Below are positions 22,508 through 33,568 of a stretch of DNA of 64,000 nucleotides, piece after piece. This stretch comes from Erinaceus europaeus. Its lineage: Eukaryota; Chordata; Mammalia; Eulipotyphla; Erinaceidae. The DNA lies in contig NC_080164.1 in NCBI RefSeq assembly GCF_950295315.1, forward strand, positions 11,055,490-11,119,489. Direction: 5' to 3'. Made by a program: the position numbers and the translations under genes. The notes beneath the pieces are model-generated. The model had not been told where the DNA came from. It saw nothing but the letters and a program-made list of their open reading frames with translations, and did not search any database. The stretch's first letter is position 1. Every line of letters begins with the position of its first letter.

Positions 22508-22700
22508 GAGGGGCCTGGTTAAGTGCACACATTACAGTATGCAAGGTCCCAAGTTCAAGCCCCTGGTCTCCACCTGCAGGGGAAAAAGCTTCATGAGTGG
22601 TGTAGCAGGGCTGTGGTGTCTTTCTGTCTCTCTGTCTCCCCTTCCCTCTCAATTACCCTTTGCCTCTCTCCAATAATAAATAAATAACGTATTTTTAAAA
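22508..22700 (+). mobile_element. SINE-B, plus
   Basis: 'ggggcctggttaagtgcacacattacagtatgcaaggtcc', B box 'agttcaagccc', 'cacctgcagggg', 'gtgtagcagggctgtgg', tail 'caataataaataaataac'. Confidence 0.9.
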
Positions 22701-23254
22701 AAAGAATATTAGAACATGACAGAGGAGTCCTGACAAGTAGGTGGAAAGTTGATTTTCAACATAAAAATAAAAAAACTGCATTTTTATCTCTTCTAAACAA
22801 CATAAATTTTAGGTACCTAGCACACTGAATATGTAAAAGATGATTTTAAGCTTCAAAAGAAAATTTATATGAACATTTCTCTGACCTTGGGGGATAAAAA
22901 TACTTCTTAAGCAGAGCACTATGTGCACAGTTATGGTGGGAAATGTTTATATATTGAGTAAAAATTTATGGCTTCCATATGATTAGAGTTGATGAGAGCA
23001 AACCAAATGGAAATGGCAGACCAGGAGGCATGCTTCACAATGTATGTGACTAAAGTATCTAGAATGTTTTTAAGACGTCTATAAGCCAGTAAGTAAAAGA
23101 CACACAACTTAATACTGTTTGGCAAACAGTGAAGATGCATGACAGAGGGAAAGTGAATAGAAAAAAATAAATAATCCTGTTAGCAACATATAAATATAAA
23201 TGAAAACAACAAAGTACCAATTTGCAATCAACAGATCAGACACAATCTTACATG
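22701..23254. other. AT-rich unique sequence, nothing recognised
   Basis: No repeat or gene recognised. Confidence 0.35.
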
Positions 23255-23309
23255 TTATAATGCACAAGGATCCTGGTTCAAGCTCCCTGGTCCCCATCTT
23301 CACACACAT

Positions 23310-23398
<89 letters not shown>

Positions 23399-23475
23399 TG
23401 AACTTGGTATATATGTGTGTGTGTATATATGTATGTATATATATATATATGTTTGTGTGTGAATATATACATATA
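23255..23475 (+). repeat. SINE head remnant with compound (AC)n(TA)n microsatellite
   Basis: 'aatgcacaaggatcctggttcaagctccctggtccccatc' is the SINE B-box region. The rest of the SINE is replaced by (AC)n at 23301-23350, (TA)n at 23356-23395 and imperfect GT/TA sequence to 23475. Long open frames of alternating Tyr-Ile or Thr-His are compositional. Confidence 0.85.
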
Positions 23476-24429
23476 TATTCAATCACTATAGGTAGATACA
23501 GAGATCCTTGAAGGGATGTTTCTGTACTCCATACTCTATGCACTGAGCAATGGTATCTAATGACCTTGGAGAAATTTCTAAATGTTGGCCTTGGGCAGGT
23601 AAAGTATTGGGGCACCTTCCTGTGTCAGAAAATAAGAAGATGTCTCAATGATTAATGGGAACCCCAGAAGGACAGAGAAGCCAACTTATATGGGTTTCTT
23701 CCACAAAAGTCTGAAAGAATTTAAGCCTCAAAATAAACAGTGAGAGTATTAGACTATAACCCAAGGAATGTTAGAGACCACCTGCTTTTATGATGTCTGT
23801 TGCTTGTTAATGTATGTTTGCATTATTATTTTTTTTCTGCATTCTATTTCATTTGTTTAATCATTAAGAGCTATGGTGTCTGGCTAGGGCACTAGCTCAC
23901 AGTGTCCTGTGCTCAGTTCCTGCTCTGAAGAAAGGGTATCTGGTGTTCAGCTAAGGAATTTATGAGTTATTAGATCAGTAGACCCTCAAAGGCAAAATCC
24001 TGAGCTTCTATACTGTGTCAGAAACCAGTACAGAAACAAGCACCCTTCATAGAGTCTGGAATGTGCAAGGTGGACCTTGAGTCTAGGCACCAGAGGGTCT
24101 GTGGGGTGGGTGACATTTAGAACAATTTCCTAAGTAGTCAGACATGAACTACTCTTCTGTATATACTCTTGAAAAATACTTCAATGTTGCTCATTCTGCT
24201 TTGCTATAACCATGCTTTGGTAAGTAATTATTGTTAGAGGTGGATGTACGTGTAGTTGCATTCAGTGAAACACAATTGCAGGGGCTGTATACTGGTTCAT
24301 TCACCGCCAGGGCTCCTCTTTCATTGTCTGATAGTGTTTGACCTCAATGTTTTTTTCTACCAGAGTTTCATGCTGGAACCTGGATTCCAGCAAAAGTATA
24401 AAATAGAAATTAATGAGCCCATCCTGATA
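23476..24429. other. Unique sequence, nothing recognised
   Basis: 'ggctagggcactagctcacagtg' near 23883 may be a worn SINE head; otherwise nothing. Confidence 0.3.
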
Positions 24430-24969
24430 TAAGTAATCAACTGAAGAGAAGATATTTCATTATAGCAGAATGCCAACATCTAAACATGGAAAGAATAAAG
24501 GAGTTCGTATATCACCACACCGCCAACATCGTAACATTATATAGTCATAAACCAATAATAGACACTAAAAGTTGTGAGTAAAGAAGTGATGAGGTATGTG
24601 AAAGTTTCAAATTATCTCTCCTCAAAAGAGTGAAATAGCTATTGTTATAAAGGGAAAAATAGTAACTTTACAATGGAAAAGTTAGTCAAAAATCATGGTT
24701 AATATGAGCTGTAGTTACAGGACAAAGTACAGTAAAACAAATTGAAAAAACGGAACCGCCCAATAAGATGTGATAAGAACAAAAAATTACTTATATGGTA
24801 TTCTTTAAAGATAGAAACTGAACATATTTATGGAGATACTGCAAAAAAAAATCCTCACTGAGGAAAACTCCACATATAATTCTTACGATCTTTAGGAGTA
24901 CTCAGGTTATGAATAGGATTGTTACAGCTTAAAGGAGACTAAAAATATAATGAATTTGTCATGACTTTT
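24430..24969 (+). mobile_element. Old L1M-type 3' UTR, first part, plus
   Basis: 'agtaactttacaatggaaaagtt', 'gaaccgcccaataagatgtgataagaac' and 'cagcttaaaggagactaaaaatataatg' follow the order of ancient L1M/L1ME 3' UTRs as I know them. Heavily diverged. Confidence 0.5.
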
Positions 24970-25155
24970 GCATGTGTCAGCAATAAGGAGAGAGAGAGAG
25001 AGGTGTGTGTGTGTGTGGGGGGGGTGGGGCTATGTCACAGAAGTCTCTTCCAGTTTGTTGGAAGCTGGTTTGGACCTGTATTGTGCATATGTCAGAGTAG
25101 GGGATCTACTCAGCTGAGCTGTTTTGCAGGCCATGATTGCTTTTCCTATTAAAAA
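24970..25155 (-). mobile_element. Degenerate inverted SINE with (GA)n(GT)n
   Basis: (GA)n and (GT)n at 24987-25027, then 'aggggatctactcagctgagctgttttgcaggccatg', resembling an inverted tRNA-derived head. It interrupts an old L1M 3' UTR. Confidence 0.45.
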
Positions 25156-25350
25156 AAAAAACAGAAAAACTTTGATAATTAGGATTGGTAGAGCTCAAAT
25201 TTTGTCAGATGGTTATTGGACATACCAGTGTTAGCTTCCTTATTTTGATGGTCTCATTGTGTTAGAAACAAATGTTCCTAATAGGAAATATATAGTAGCA
25301 TATTTGGGGAAAGATGGGGATGTGTGCCGGGCTAGCGTGGGTATTGGCAA
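25156..25350 (+). mobile_element. Old L1M-type 3' end, second part, plus
   Basis: 'aaactttgataattaggattggtag', 'ccagtgttagcttccttattttgatggtctcattgtgtta' and 'gggaaagatggggatgtgtg' match the terminal block of L1ME-like elements. Confidence 0.5.
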
Positions 25351-25523
25351 TTTATTCCCAAGCAATCCAGTTTAGTCCCACAACTAGAGAAGATAAACTT
25401 AAAAAAAAATATATCACGACAACTATTTTGTGAATTTAATGTTGCTATCCTTAGAGACCTAAAGATATATTAAAATGGATGGATGTGAGACACATGGAAA
25501 TGTGTTTTGAAAGCTTCCATGTC

Positions 25524-25692
25524 TGCGGTCCGGGAGGTGGCTAAATGCTGTGGATAAAGCACTGGACTCTCATGCATGATGTCCTGAGTTCAATCCCCGG
25601 GAGCACTTGTACCAGAGTGATGTCTGGTTCTTTCTCTCTCTCTCCCTATCTCTCTCATTGATAAATAAATAAAATATTAAAAAAGAACAAAA
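25524..25692 (+). mobile_element. SINE-C, plus, with target-site duplication
   Basis: 'ggtccgggaggtggctaaatgctgtggataaagcactggactctcatgc', B box 'gagttcaatccccgg', 'ccagagtgatgtctggttctttctc', tail 'gataaataaataaaatatt'. Direct repeats 'cttccatgtc' at 25514-25523 and 25693-25702 flank it. Confidence 0.93.
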
Positions 25693-25754
25693 CTTCCATG
25701 TCACTCATGATCAGGTTTGGGAGACATTGGACTAAATCCGTGCTGTTTCACATG

Positions 25755-25895
25755 TTAGCTTGTATATAAATCACAAAGGGCTGGCGTTAAGATTCCGATT
25801 TTGATATAGTCTTTCCAAAGTGAAAGACGGATCTGTATTTCTGGCAAGCCCTCAAGAGGTGGCAGTGGAGCTGGACTACAGTCTGAATTGTGAGT
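25755..25895 (+). mobile_element. MER5-like hAT relic
   Basis: 'aaagggctggcgttaagattccgatttt', 'gacggatctgtatttctggcaagccctcaagaggtggcagtgg' resembles the inner part of MER5A (cagattctgattc...tgcatttctaacaagctcccaggtgatgctgatg). Confidence 0.45.
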
Positions 25896-26120
25896 GGGGA
25901 ACCTATTGGGGTTTGAGAGTATGTCATGCCTGAAGAGGGTTCTGCATCCAGCCCTGAAAGGATGGTGACAGAAGAGTCTATCCTTCACAAGAAGAGTATA
26001 AAATAAATAGGCAATAGACTTTGTGCTTGTGAATTATTTTTCAGGATAGAAAAATAAAACCTTTCATCCTCAGAGAACATTCTGATTCTGTCAGGTCCTG
26101 GGCTTATTTCAAATATAAAA

Positions 26121-26490
26121 CCTCCCACCAGCAGTACAGAAAGGTTCCTCTCCAACATTTGTTGTTACTGTCTTTTCTGATTTTTAACAGTCTCATGGAA
26201 GTAAAGTAATATCTTATTGTTGTCTTTATTTGTACTTCTTCAATAATTACTAACTTTGAACATTTTTTTTTTCATATGTCTGTTGGTTCTTTGAATCTCT
26301 GTGTTGGTGCATACTCTGACCATATCCTCTCCCCAGTTTTGCAGGGGGGTAATTTCACTGTTGCTGATTTTTGATCATATGTAACTATGACAGCTTTAGT
26401 CTGATGTGTGACAGATAAATGTCTTCTCTTATTCTGTAAAGAGTCTGTCTTTTGGTGGTGGTTCCTTTTGCTGTGAAGAAGTGTTTCAAT
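26121..26490 (-). mobile_element. LINE-1 ORF2 segment, inverted 5' half of one insertion
   Basis: Antisense of the L1 ORF2 region just upstream of 'actgctggtgggaatgtaaa': 'cccaccagcagtacagaaagg', 'tcatatgtctgttggttc', 'ttccttttgctgtgaagaagtg'. It joins head-on to a plus-strand segment that continues from the same L1 position. Confidence 0.75.
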
Positions 26491-26750
26491 TCTATACTGC
26501 TGTTGGCAGTGGCAATGTAAATTGGTCCAACTCTTATAGAGAACAGTCTAGAGAACTCTCAGAAAGCTAGAAATGGACCTATCCAAGGATCCAGGATCCA
26601 ACAATTCCTCTTCTGGGCATATCCAAAGGAAACAAATAAATCTATCAGAAGAGATGTACGTACATATATATGTTAATAAGAGCCCAATTTGTACATAGCC
26701 CAAACGGGAGAAAACCAGGTGTTCAACAACAAATGAATGGCTAAGAAAAC

Positions 26751-26823
<73 letters not shown>

Positions 26824-27235
26824 ACAACACAGTGGACTATGACTCGGTATGATGAAGTCACTTTCTTCACTTTGTCTTGGATGGAGCTTGAAAGAATCAT
26901 GTAATGTGATACAAGTCAAAAGGAGAAGGATGAATACAAGATGACCTCACTCATAAGTGGAACTTAGAAAACAAGAATAGAAAGGGAAATCACTAAATAA
27001 ACTTGGACTGGTTTTGGTATATTATAGGAAAGCAAAGGACACTGGGGAAGGGGTTATTAAGAAGCGAGTTGAGGGGGGTTTGGTGTTCCGTGCATGATGA
27101 TGGAGGAGAAACTGAGTTGGTGGTGAAGGTGATTTTCTGACACCTATCGTGGTAAGATGAGAAATTTAACCCATGTGCCAACAACTGTACTGTAAACAAA
27201 TAACTTCCCAATAAGATCATTTAAAAAATGTAACA
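26491..27235 (+). mobile_element. LINE-1 ORF2 end and 3' UTR, 3' half of the same insertion
   Basis: 'tctatactgctgttggcagtggcaatgtaaattgg' continues L1 ORF2 in sense. Then 'acaacaaatgaatggctaagaaaactg', 'gatggagcttgaaagaatcatgtaatgtgat', 'gatgacctcactcataagtggaactt', the 3' UTR and a weak A-rich end at 27221-27235. A (TC)n(AC)n array at 26758-26822 lies where the 'tatatatacacaatgg' stretch of ORF2 would be. Confidence 0.8.
26758..26822. repeat. (TC)n(AC)n microsatellite within LINE-1
   Basis: Expanded from the TA/CA-rich stretch of L1 ORF2 that precedes the 'atggaatactatgc' block. Confidence 0.93.
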
Positions 27236-27769
27236 ATAAATAACTTCATTTTTTGTCAATGTAATCAAAATCTAAACCATAACCTTACATGAGAAGTCTA
27301 GAGATATATAGAAAAATATGGATACATTGGAGACAGTATCTTAATCTCTCACATTACATTTTGCTTATACTTGAAACTAAGTAAAATATTTTTAGTCAGG
27401 AATGTGGATTAGTAGAGGAGTACAGGACTTGTGTGACTGAGTCCCTTGTTTAATCTCTGTCACTGCATCTTCCAGAACTAAGAAGTGTGCTGTTTCTTTC
27501 ACACCCAGATAGATGCCCTCTTCACAGTACTCCTGTCTCCATGCCCACTGGTTGCCCCATTTTTTTTGCCCTAGCTGAACTGCACCTCTCACCTACCCAG
27601 GCTCCGATGTCTTTAATTAGGGTTGCAAAGATGTCTTGACTCCCTCCATGGGTTCTGTCTAACCCAGATGCCAGTCTGTAAACATTGTCCCTGCATTTCT
27701 AGCCATCCTACTTGGGCTGCACCCTCTCACCTTGGACGCCCACTGCTGCTGCTTCGCCTGCATGGGGAT
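27236..27769. other. Unique sequence, possible SINE-C remnant near 27395-27500
   Basis: 'ggaatgtggattagtagaggagtacaggacttgtgtgactgagtcccttgtttaatctctg' has the outline of a tRNA-derived SINE but is too diverged to be sure. Nothing else seen. Confidence 0.3.
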
Positions 27770-27905
27770 TCTTCTAATTCCATATTAGAATGCCTTCACT
27801 TGCATTCCCTCCAATTTTCCTCTTGCTACTTGGTATCTACCATCCCTGGTCAGATCATGAAGCCTTCTCCCCAGCATGAAGATCCATCATGTTTACCCCA
27901 GTTTG
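27770..27905 (+). mobile_element. Possible L2 fragment
   Basis: 'tagaatgccttcacttgcattccctcc' and 'tcagatcatgaagccttctcccc' loosely follow the L2 3' ORF region (aatgcc..., ctcctcc..., gaagccttccctgac). Confidence 0.35.
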
Positions 27906-28547
27906 CTACCCTAGTTCACAAATAAGCAAGTTCTTTAACTGATTTCCTATGAGCAAGCCCGTAATAACCGGGCTCTGGCAGGTTCAACATCTTAGCCACT
28001 ATCATAAATTTCTGCATCCTATATAAGAGTTACTTTCACATCTTTTGTCCTAACTCTCTTAGAAAAGGAAGTTAGTGTTCGGGTTCTCTCTAAAGCCTCT
28101 TGGATAGAAATCTTTATTGTTTCTCATTTCTATAATTTTTCCTTGGTTTGCTGACTTCAGGCATATAACTCATTTGAGTCTTTCAAAAAATCTATCACAG
28201 TTTTCTCTAAATCTTCTTTATAAGCCCCAATGTTCTAGGATAATCAAGGTTTTCTTGTTTATTGGTTTTCCTCTTTCAGATATTTTGATTCTGTTTGTTG
28301 GTGATGTTCTAGGCTACTAATAGTCTCTTTAAAAATGTAGATATGGGTATACCAAATTCATTTAAATTAAGCGTTCTTAATTTGAAATACTCTATGAATT
28401 TATCCTGAAATTCATCCAGTTTTATAGCCTGTGCATCAAGCAGATGGCTTGTATTTATTCACAAAGACTTCTAATATGCTTGCATGTTTCCTTCATAAAT
28501 CCCTTTATTTCATACATAATATAAGAAATCCTCAGAGAAGGCATTGG
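27906..28547. other. AT-rich unique sequence, nothing recognised
   Basis: No repeat or gene recognised. Confidence 0.35.
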
Positions 28548-28800
28548 AGATGGCATAATAATTACGCAAAAGAACTTCTATGCTTTTCATTACAGTTTCA
28601 ATTCCCAATTCAACTGTAAGCCCAATACCACCATGAGCATTGCTCTGGTCTCTGTCATTCTCTCTCCCTCTCCCTCTCCCTCTCCCTCTCCCTCTCCCTC
28701 TCCCTCTCCCTCTCCCTCTCCCTCTCCCTCTCCCTCTCCCTCTCCCTCTCTCCCTCTCCCTCTCCCTCTCTGCATTTCTCATTAAAATAAAATACATAAC
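28548..28800 (+). mobile_element. SINE-C-like, plus, with hexanucleotide expansion
   Basis: 'ggagatggcataataattacgcaaaagaacttctatgc', B-box-like 'cagtttcaattccc', then a (CTCTCC)n array at 28657-28768, and the SINE end 'tgcatttctcattaaaataaaatac'. Confidence 0.6.
28657..28768. repeat. (CTCTCC)n hexanucleotide array
   Basis: About 18 nearly identical hexamer units, with one CTCTCTCC slip near 28745. The open frames (Leu-Pro on plus, Gly-Glu/Gly-Arg on minus) follow from the unit. Confidence 0.95.
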
Positions 28801-28911
28801 ATATTTTCAAGACGAAATTCTCATAGAAATCCAAAGTGATTTGGCTTCAACGTGTAAACGGGATTGACAGGAAAACTTTTAAAAATTACTGGCTAATTTG
28901 TAAAATTCAGG

Positions 28912-29030
28912 ATTGGGCTGTGTTACTCTGGTAGAATGAATATATTGGAATTTGCAGGACCTGAGATTAAATCCCTGGTTCCCACTTGAAAAAAGAGAAG
29001 ATTCATAAATGATGGAGAGGCCCTCCAAAT

Positions 29031-29074
<44 letters not shown>

Positions 29075-29185
29075 ACCTCCATTCCATAACAAAGAAAAAT
29101 AAAAAACAGGTAAATGGCCACCTGAGGTTGTTAAATCATCATGCAGGTACTGAGCCACAGTGATAAATCTGGGTAAAAAAAACAA
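28912..29185 (+). mobile_element. SINE, plus, with (TC)n and extended 3' domain
   Basis: 'gggctgtgttactctggtagaatgaatatattgg', 'gagattaaatccctggttcccac', 'aagattcataaatgatgg', (TC)n at 29033-29072, then 'catcatgcaggtactgagccacagtgataaatctgggtaaaaaa'. Confidence 0.7.
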
Positions 29186-29770
29186 AACAATGTTTTGAGA
29201 CTTCCCATGCACTTATTAAGATATTACATACTTATAATGACTTTCTTTCTTGCCAAGTTGTTGTAAAATCATTATAACAGCCAGATGTTCAAAATGCCCT
29301 TAAGGCTATTACCATCACTCACTATCTCCAAGTTTATATTGAAGAGAAAACCACTGTACTAACTTACATCAAATCTGTGATTTAGTGACAAATAGCATGG
29401 TTCAAAGACACTGTTAGGAATAACCCCAGCATCTAAAGCATATGAAAGTGAAACTGCCTTTTGAAACTTGTAGCATCATTTTAGCTCCTTCTTTTTCTAC
29501 TAACATATTTCCCAGGACTTCCTCATAATATAGAAGATACACTGGATGGCTTAGCAAGGAGCTTCAAAATGTATCGAACAGTCATTTTGCCTCAAATAGC
29601 TGGTCTGAAAGTGCAGCTTCCATTACTTGCCTAATAGCCTCCCTGTCTGAGTGCTGGAAAAATGTATTTACTAAATTCTAAGCCTAGCTTTTGTCAGGAT
29701 AAATTGGTTGTTCCTTAATGGAAGGTAATGATTGGAATAAGTACCACAGAACTGTCATGAAGATAGCTCG
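29186..29770. other. Repeat-poor unique sequence
   Basis: No mobile element or gene recognised; first part of a repeat-poor block reaching to about 30930. Confidence 0.35.
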
Positions 29771-29838
29771 ACCATCCATCCATCCATCCATCCATCCATC
29801 CATCCATCCATCCATCCATCCATCCATCCATCCATCCA
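29771..29838. repeat. (CATC)n microsatellite
   Basis: About 17 perfect tetranucleotide units; likely polymorphic. Confidence 0.97.
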
Positions 29839-30934
29839 GACTGCTATTGAGTTAAACAGGTTGAAGAACACATGTCTAAATTTCTCTACAAGACTTCATT
29901 AGAAAAGTGTATTGCTTTATTATTTTCAAATGACTCGTGGGTAATAGACCATTGCGCTTCACATAGTTTCTTGTGATAATTCCAGATCATGGTTTTTGTT
30001 TGTTTGAAGGAGGAGAGAATGTTTTTTGGGGAAAGGGCAGAGGGTGTAGTTCTCCTGAGATGGCAAGATCTTTTGGTCTCACATGTTCATGTATATTTTC
30101 TGACTTAGATGCTAAGTCTAATCTGATTTTCATCTCTTTTCTTCTTCAACTACAGAGACACGTGTTTTCTTTACCATAATTATATTTTAGTGGCTATTTA
30201 TGGGAAGTGTCTGCAATACCAAATTGATAAGAGGATGTTTGAATTTATTAAGCAACTATGATGTACTAGGTCCCCTCATTCTATTTCATGATTCTGTAGT
30301 GATTGATGCTTTCTTGTCTCTCAGTCCTGTCTTCAACATCACCAGGACCAGTTGATTTGAGTAAGTCGCATTCCTATTTTGTAAATTCTATTCTAGTATA
30401 TTCTGTCATAACTTTATAATTACCTTCTATTCCTGCTGGGGAAGGGGGAACATCTGAAGGCAGCAATTATGACTGTTGGATAAGTTACTTACCTTGTGAA
30501 TTTATTCTACTATAAAAAGCATTGTTCCATTCTGTGCAGGCATTTAGAGAGAGTATAGTTGTTTGTGAGTCCTGGAAACTAAATTCAAACTAAGTCTGCT
30601 CAACAAGCTAATGATTCTATGAATACCTTATATGCAAAATAGACTTACTTCCATATCTTCTTTACTTGAATCAAGTTAATCATCACTTTAACAACTGTGA
30701 TTTCTTCCATTATATTGGATGTAGATTTTTTTGATGCTTATCTCATATCTGTACCCAGCATTCTAACACCTAAATGTAATACTATGTGTTAATTCCACCC
30801 TTGAAATTAGGAATGAGTATTAGGAATTTATTGTGTGGAATTGGGTTCTAAGAGAATGTTCCATTTGCCAGATTTAATTTTGTCATGCTTCATAAATCAG
30901 TTAATAAGTTATTAGGTAAGAAAGTATACTATTA
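29839..30934. other. Repeat-poor unique sequence
   Basis: About 1.1 kb with no mobile element or gene recognised. Confidence 0.35.
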
Positions 30935-31260
30935 GGGTCTCCCTCATAGAGCTGTGAGGGGCCTAAAATCAAAGTTCTTGCAACTGTATCTGACACAACA
31001 AATCATCACTCCTAGGAGCCTTTTACAATACCTATAACTGCAACCACAGCTACTATTATTGCTATAATGGCTGTTAGCAATATTTACTTGCTGCAGTATG
31101 CCTACCACAGAATGGTTCTTGGTAAATGTTTTTAAAATGAATGAAAGCCTGCTCCTCAAAGCCTTGTAAAAGGTCAGATAATAAGGAAAATGAAGTTCAG
31201 GGAGGCAACAACCTTGCCCAGGGCTGTCCAGTGATGGAGCCAGAACTCGATCCTCTCTGA
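30935..31260. mobile_element. MIR-like fragments, opposite orientations
   Basis: 30940-31000 'ccctcatagagctgtgaggggcctaaaatc' resembles the plus-strand MIR core. 31185-31250 'atgaagttcagggaggcaacaaccttgcccagggctgtccagtgatggagccagaactcgatcc' is a good antisense MIR core. Confidence 0.55.
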
Positions 31261-32099
31261 CCCCAGTCGGGTACCATTTCCATGACTTCCTCCTCCCCCC
31301 ACTTAGGAGGCAGTGGTTTTATTCTATTTTTATCACGCTGTTCCATCTCTATAAAAATTCTACACATGTCTTTTAAGGATGCTGACCAAGAGGATGGTTC
31401 TGTAACCTTGTGTAAAACCTAAGTTGTGTGTGTGCCAGCTTCTGTCCCCCACACCCACATCCTGGATGCCCAGGCTCATCTCCCACAAGGCTCAGGGTAC
31501 ATTTTTCCAGCCTCAGAGTGTGAAAGCAGAGATCTGCTTTCAACCAGAGACCAACCCCCCACCGCTGACTCCCAGCACCCACCCCAGGCTGCCGGGAGCA
31601 CAGTTCTTCCTTCCTGCTTAGTGAGCCATGCCCATGACAGCCACCTCCCTAGGGCAGGCACTGCCTCATCAGACCAGCTGTAACTTGGACCATTACGTTC
31701 TCTCGTGGGCAGTAATGGCATTTTCCATTTTCTAGACATGCCCGCTGTGCTGTGCACTTGCTTCATAGTAGGGAGTGCAGAGGCGGCTGAGGGTCCTTTC
31801 TTTGTCTTTCTCTTTCGTGCAGCTTGTCTTGGCCGAAAGAGAGTCCAGAAGGGTCACTGCAGCACTATGACAGGGGGAGGGTGTGGGTGCGTGAATGGAT
31901 AAGGGCCAGGAGGCATGGACCCTGGCTCCAAAATAGCTCCACCGTTGACCCAAAGAGATGGGTTATGATTTTAGGAAAACTTCAACTCAGGAAAGCATGC
32001 AGCATCTGAGAATCAGTATGGTCATCTTCCCCAAGTCAGTTTCTCTCTATACATTTTATTGGTTTGTATCTGCATATGTGTATCTGATTATATGTACAG
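31261..32099. other. GC-richer unique sequence, nothing firm
   Basis: 31400-31700 is locally C-rich and 31890-32050 has a faint MIR outline ('ttaggaaaacttcaactc...catctgagaatcag'). No exon is supportable; overlapping open frames on both strands have no family features. Confidence 0.3.
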
Positions 32100-32190
32100 A
32101 CAGCCAGAGAGCTAGCTCACCATACAGAACACCTGAGTTCAAACCCTGAAGACACATGAGAGTTAGAGCTTTGGGAGTCGGTCCCAGTGC
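32100..32190 (+). mobile_element. Old SINE fragment, plus
   Basis: 'cagagagctagctcaccatacagaacacctgagttcaaaccctgaagac' has A-box and B-box spacing of the tRNA-derived SINEs but is diverged. Confidence 0.45.
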
Positions 32191-32306
32191 TATCTTCTTG
32201 TCTCTGCATCTGAATGAAGAAAGGTGGTCCAAGAAAAGTGTGCGTGTGTGAGGTCCTGGCTCTGCAAAATAATAAACAAGAAACAAATAAAAAACAAATT
32301 TATGTA

Positions 32307-32307
<1 letters not shown>

Positions 32308-32346
<39 letters not shown>

Positions 32347-32580
32347 TGTGTATGAGAGAGAGAGAGAAAGAGAGAGAGACATGAAGGGAGAGAGAGACAT
32401 GGAGAGAGATACATGGAGGGAGAGAGAGACAAAGAAAGAAAGAGAAATAGAAAGAGAGAGAGAGAGAGGGAGAGAGAGAGAATGAGAAGCATCATCTGGC
32501 ATACAAGGTGATGGGAATTTAACTTGGGCCCTACACATTGGAGGTCCTATCCCTCTACCCACTGACCGACCTCCCCAGAA
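32308..32580 (-). mobile_element. Inverted SINE with (TG)n and (GA)n arrays
   Basis: (TG)n at 32308-32342 and an interrupted (GA)n region at 32353-32481, then 'gatgggaatttaacttgggccc' and 'cctctacccactgaccgacctcccc', the antisense of a SINE head. The 279-codon minus-strand frame across this region is an artefact of the arrays. Confidence 0.65.
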
Positions 32581-32829
32581 AGCCCCCTCATATGTTTCCT
32601 TGAAGACCAGAGAAGAGGAAAAGAAACTCTCCAGGGAATATCCAGCCTGGGGGGAGCTCAGAGAGCAAGGAGGCTGGCAGAAGGCTGAAGGAGCAGGCCC
32701 TGTCTGTCCCCATCTTGGAGAGAGACAGGGAAGGGGAAGCACCATGGTGACAAGCACCAGTGTTTCCTGTGTACCACAGATGCTGCCTAAATTGTCAGTT
32801 TTAGCCAAAGCAGCATTCAGAGAGATAGA

Positions 32830-33060
32830 CTGGTGTGATGGATTCAACACAGACCTCGGGGTCAGCAAAAATGGGATCCAGTCGTGTTCGGCCAATTACT
32901 CCCTTAAGGATGCCAGCAAGATGTCACAATGCTGAAAGCCCTTTCCTCATTTGTCAAAGGAGAGGGCTGCTCTCAGCTTCTTGGTTCCTCCACACCAGAG
33001 TGTTGTTTAGCTCCGAGAAGTGCTATGAAGCTGCCAGGCTGGGCAGACAGGCTGCCTGGG
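32830..33060 (+). mobile_element. MIR element, plus
   Basis: 'acctcggggtcagcaaaaatgggatccag', 'ccaattactcccttaagg', 'gaaagccctttcctcatttgtcaaagg' follow MIR order (gagtcag...ggttcaag...cttaacc...cctcatctgtaaaatgg). Confidence 0.6.
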
Positions 33061-33164
33061 GTAGGGGCTTGTGGACTTTTGGGTTCCTGGATCTTGAGTA
33101 AGGAGCAACAAAGTGTACACACCTGCAGTTCCTGTCCTGAGTCTGATGACTTTCTCGTTTTTAA

Positions 33165-33295
33165 AATTTAATTAATTTATTATTTATTTGATATAAACAG
33201 TGAAATTGAGAAGTAAGGGGGGGAGAAAGTGGAGGGAGGGGAGAGAGAGGGAGAGCGGGAGAGAGAGAGACTTGCAGCACATCTTTACCACTTCT
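33165..33295 (-). mobile_element. SINE-B, minus, 3' part of a split copy
   Basis: AT tail 'taattaatttattatttatttgatataaacag', purine domain, 'cttgcagcacatctttaccacttct'. Interrupted by a SINE-A and resumed at 33582. Confidence 0.85.
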
Positions 33296-33568
33296 TTTTA
33301 AAATTTTATTTATTTTCCCTTTTGTTGTTCTTGCTTTTTATTGTTCTTGTTTTTATTGTTGTTGTAGATCTTATTTTGTTGTTTTTTTGATGTTGTTGTC
33401 ATTGTTAGGACAGAGATAAATGGAGAGAAGAGGGGAAGACAGAGAGGGGGAGAGAAAGACAGACACCTGCAGACCTGCTTCACCGCTTGTGAAGCGATGC
33501 CCCTGCAGGTGGGGAGCCGGGGGCTCGAACTGGGATCCTTAAGCTGATCTTTGCTCTTTATGCCAGTG
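33296..33568 (-). mobile_element. SINE-A, minus, inserted into SINE-B
   Basis: Tail 'taaaattttatttattttccc', GTT-rich linker, 'aggacagagataaatggagag', 'gacacctgcagacctgcttcaccgcttgtgaagcgatgcccctgcaggtggggagccgggggctcgaactgggatcc'. Flanked by direct repeats 'ctttaccacttct' at 33283-33295 and 33569-33581. Confidence 0.95.

Noticed and set aside
23109..23615. 168-codon minus-strand frame rich in Tyr-Ile and Val-Cys
   Set aside because: It is the translation of the (TA)n/(AC)n microsatellite.
24970..25027. (GA)n(GT)n G-run considered as a telomere-like or switch-region repeat
   Set aside because: Short, and best explained as the purine domain of a degenerate inverted SINE.
31400..31770. GC-richer patch with overlapping frames on both strands, considered as an exon
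   Set aside because: No clear splice pair, codon bias or domain; CpG density is low, so it is not a CpG island either.
32056..32895. 279-codon minus-strand open frame, the longest in the window
   Set aside because: Its middle is translated (GA)n and (TG)n repeats and its left part is an inverted SINE. No domain or conserved motif.
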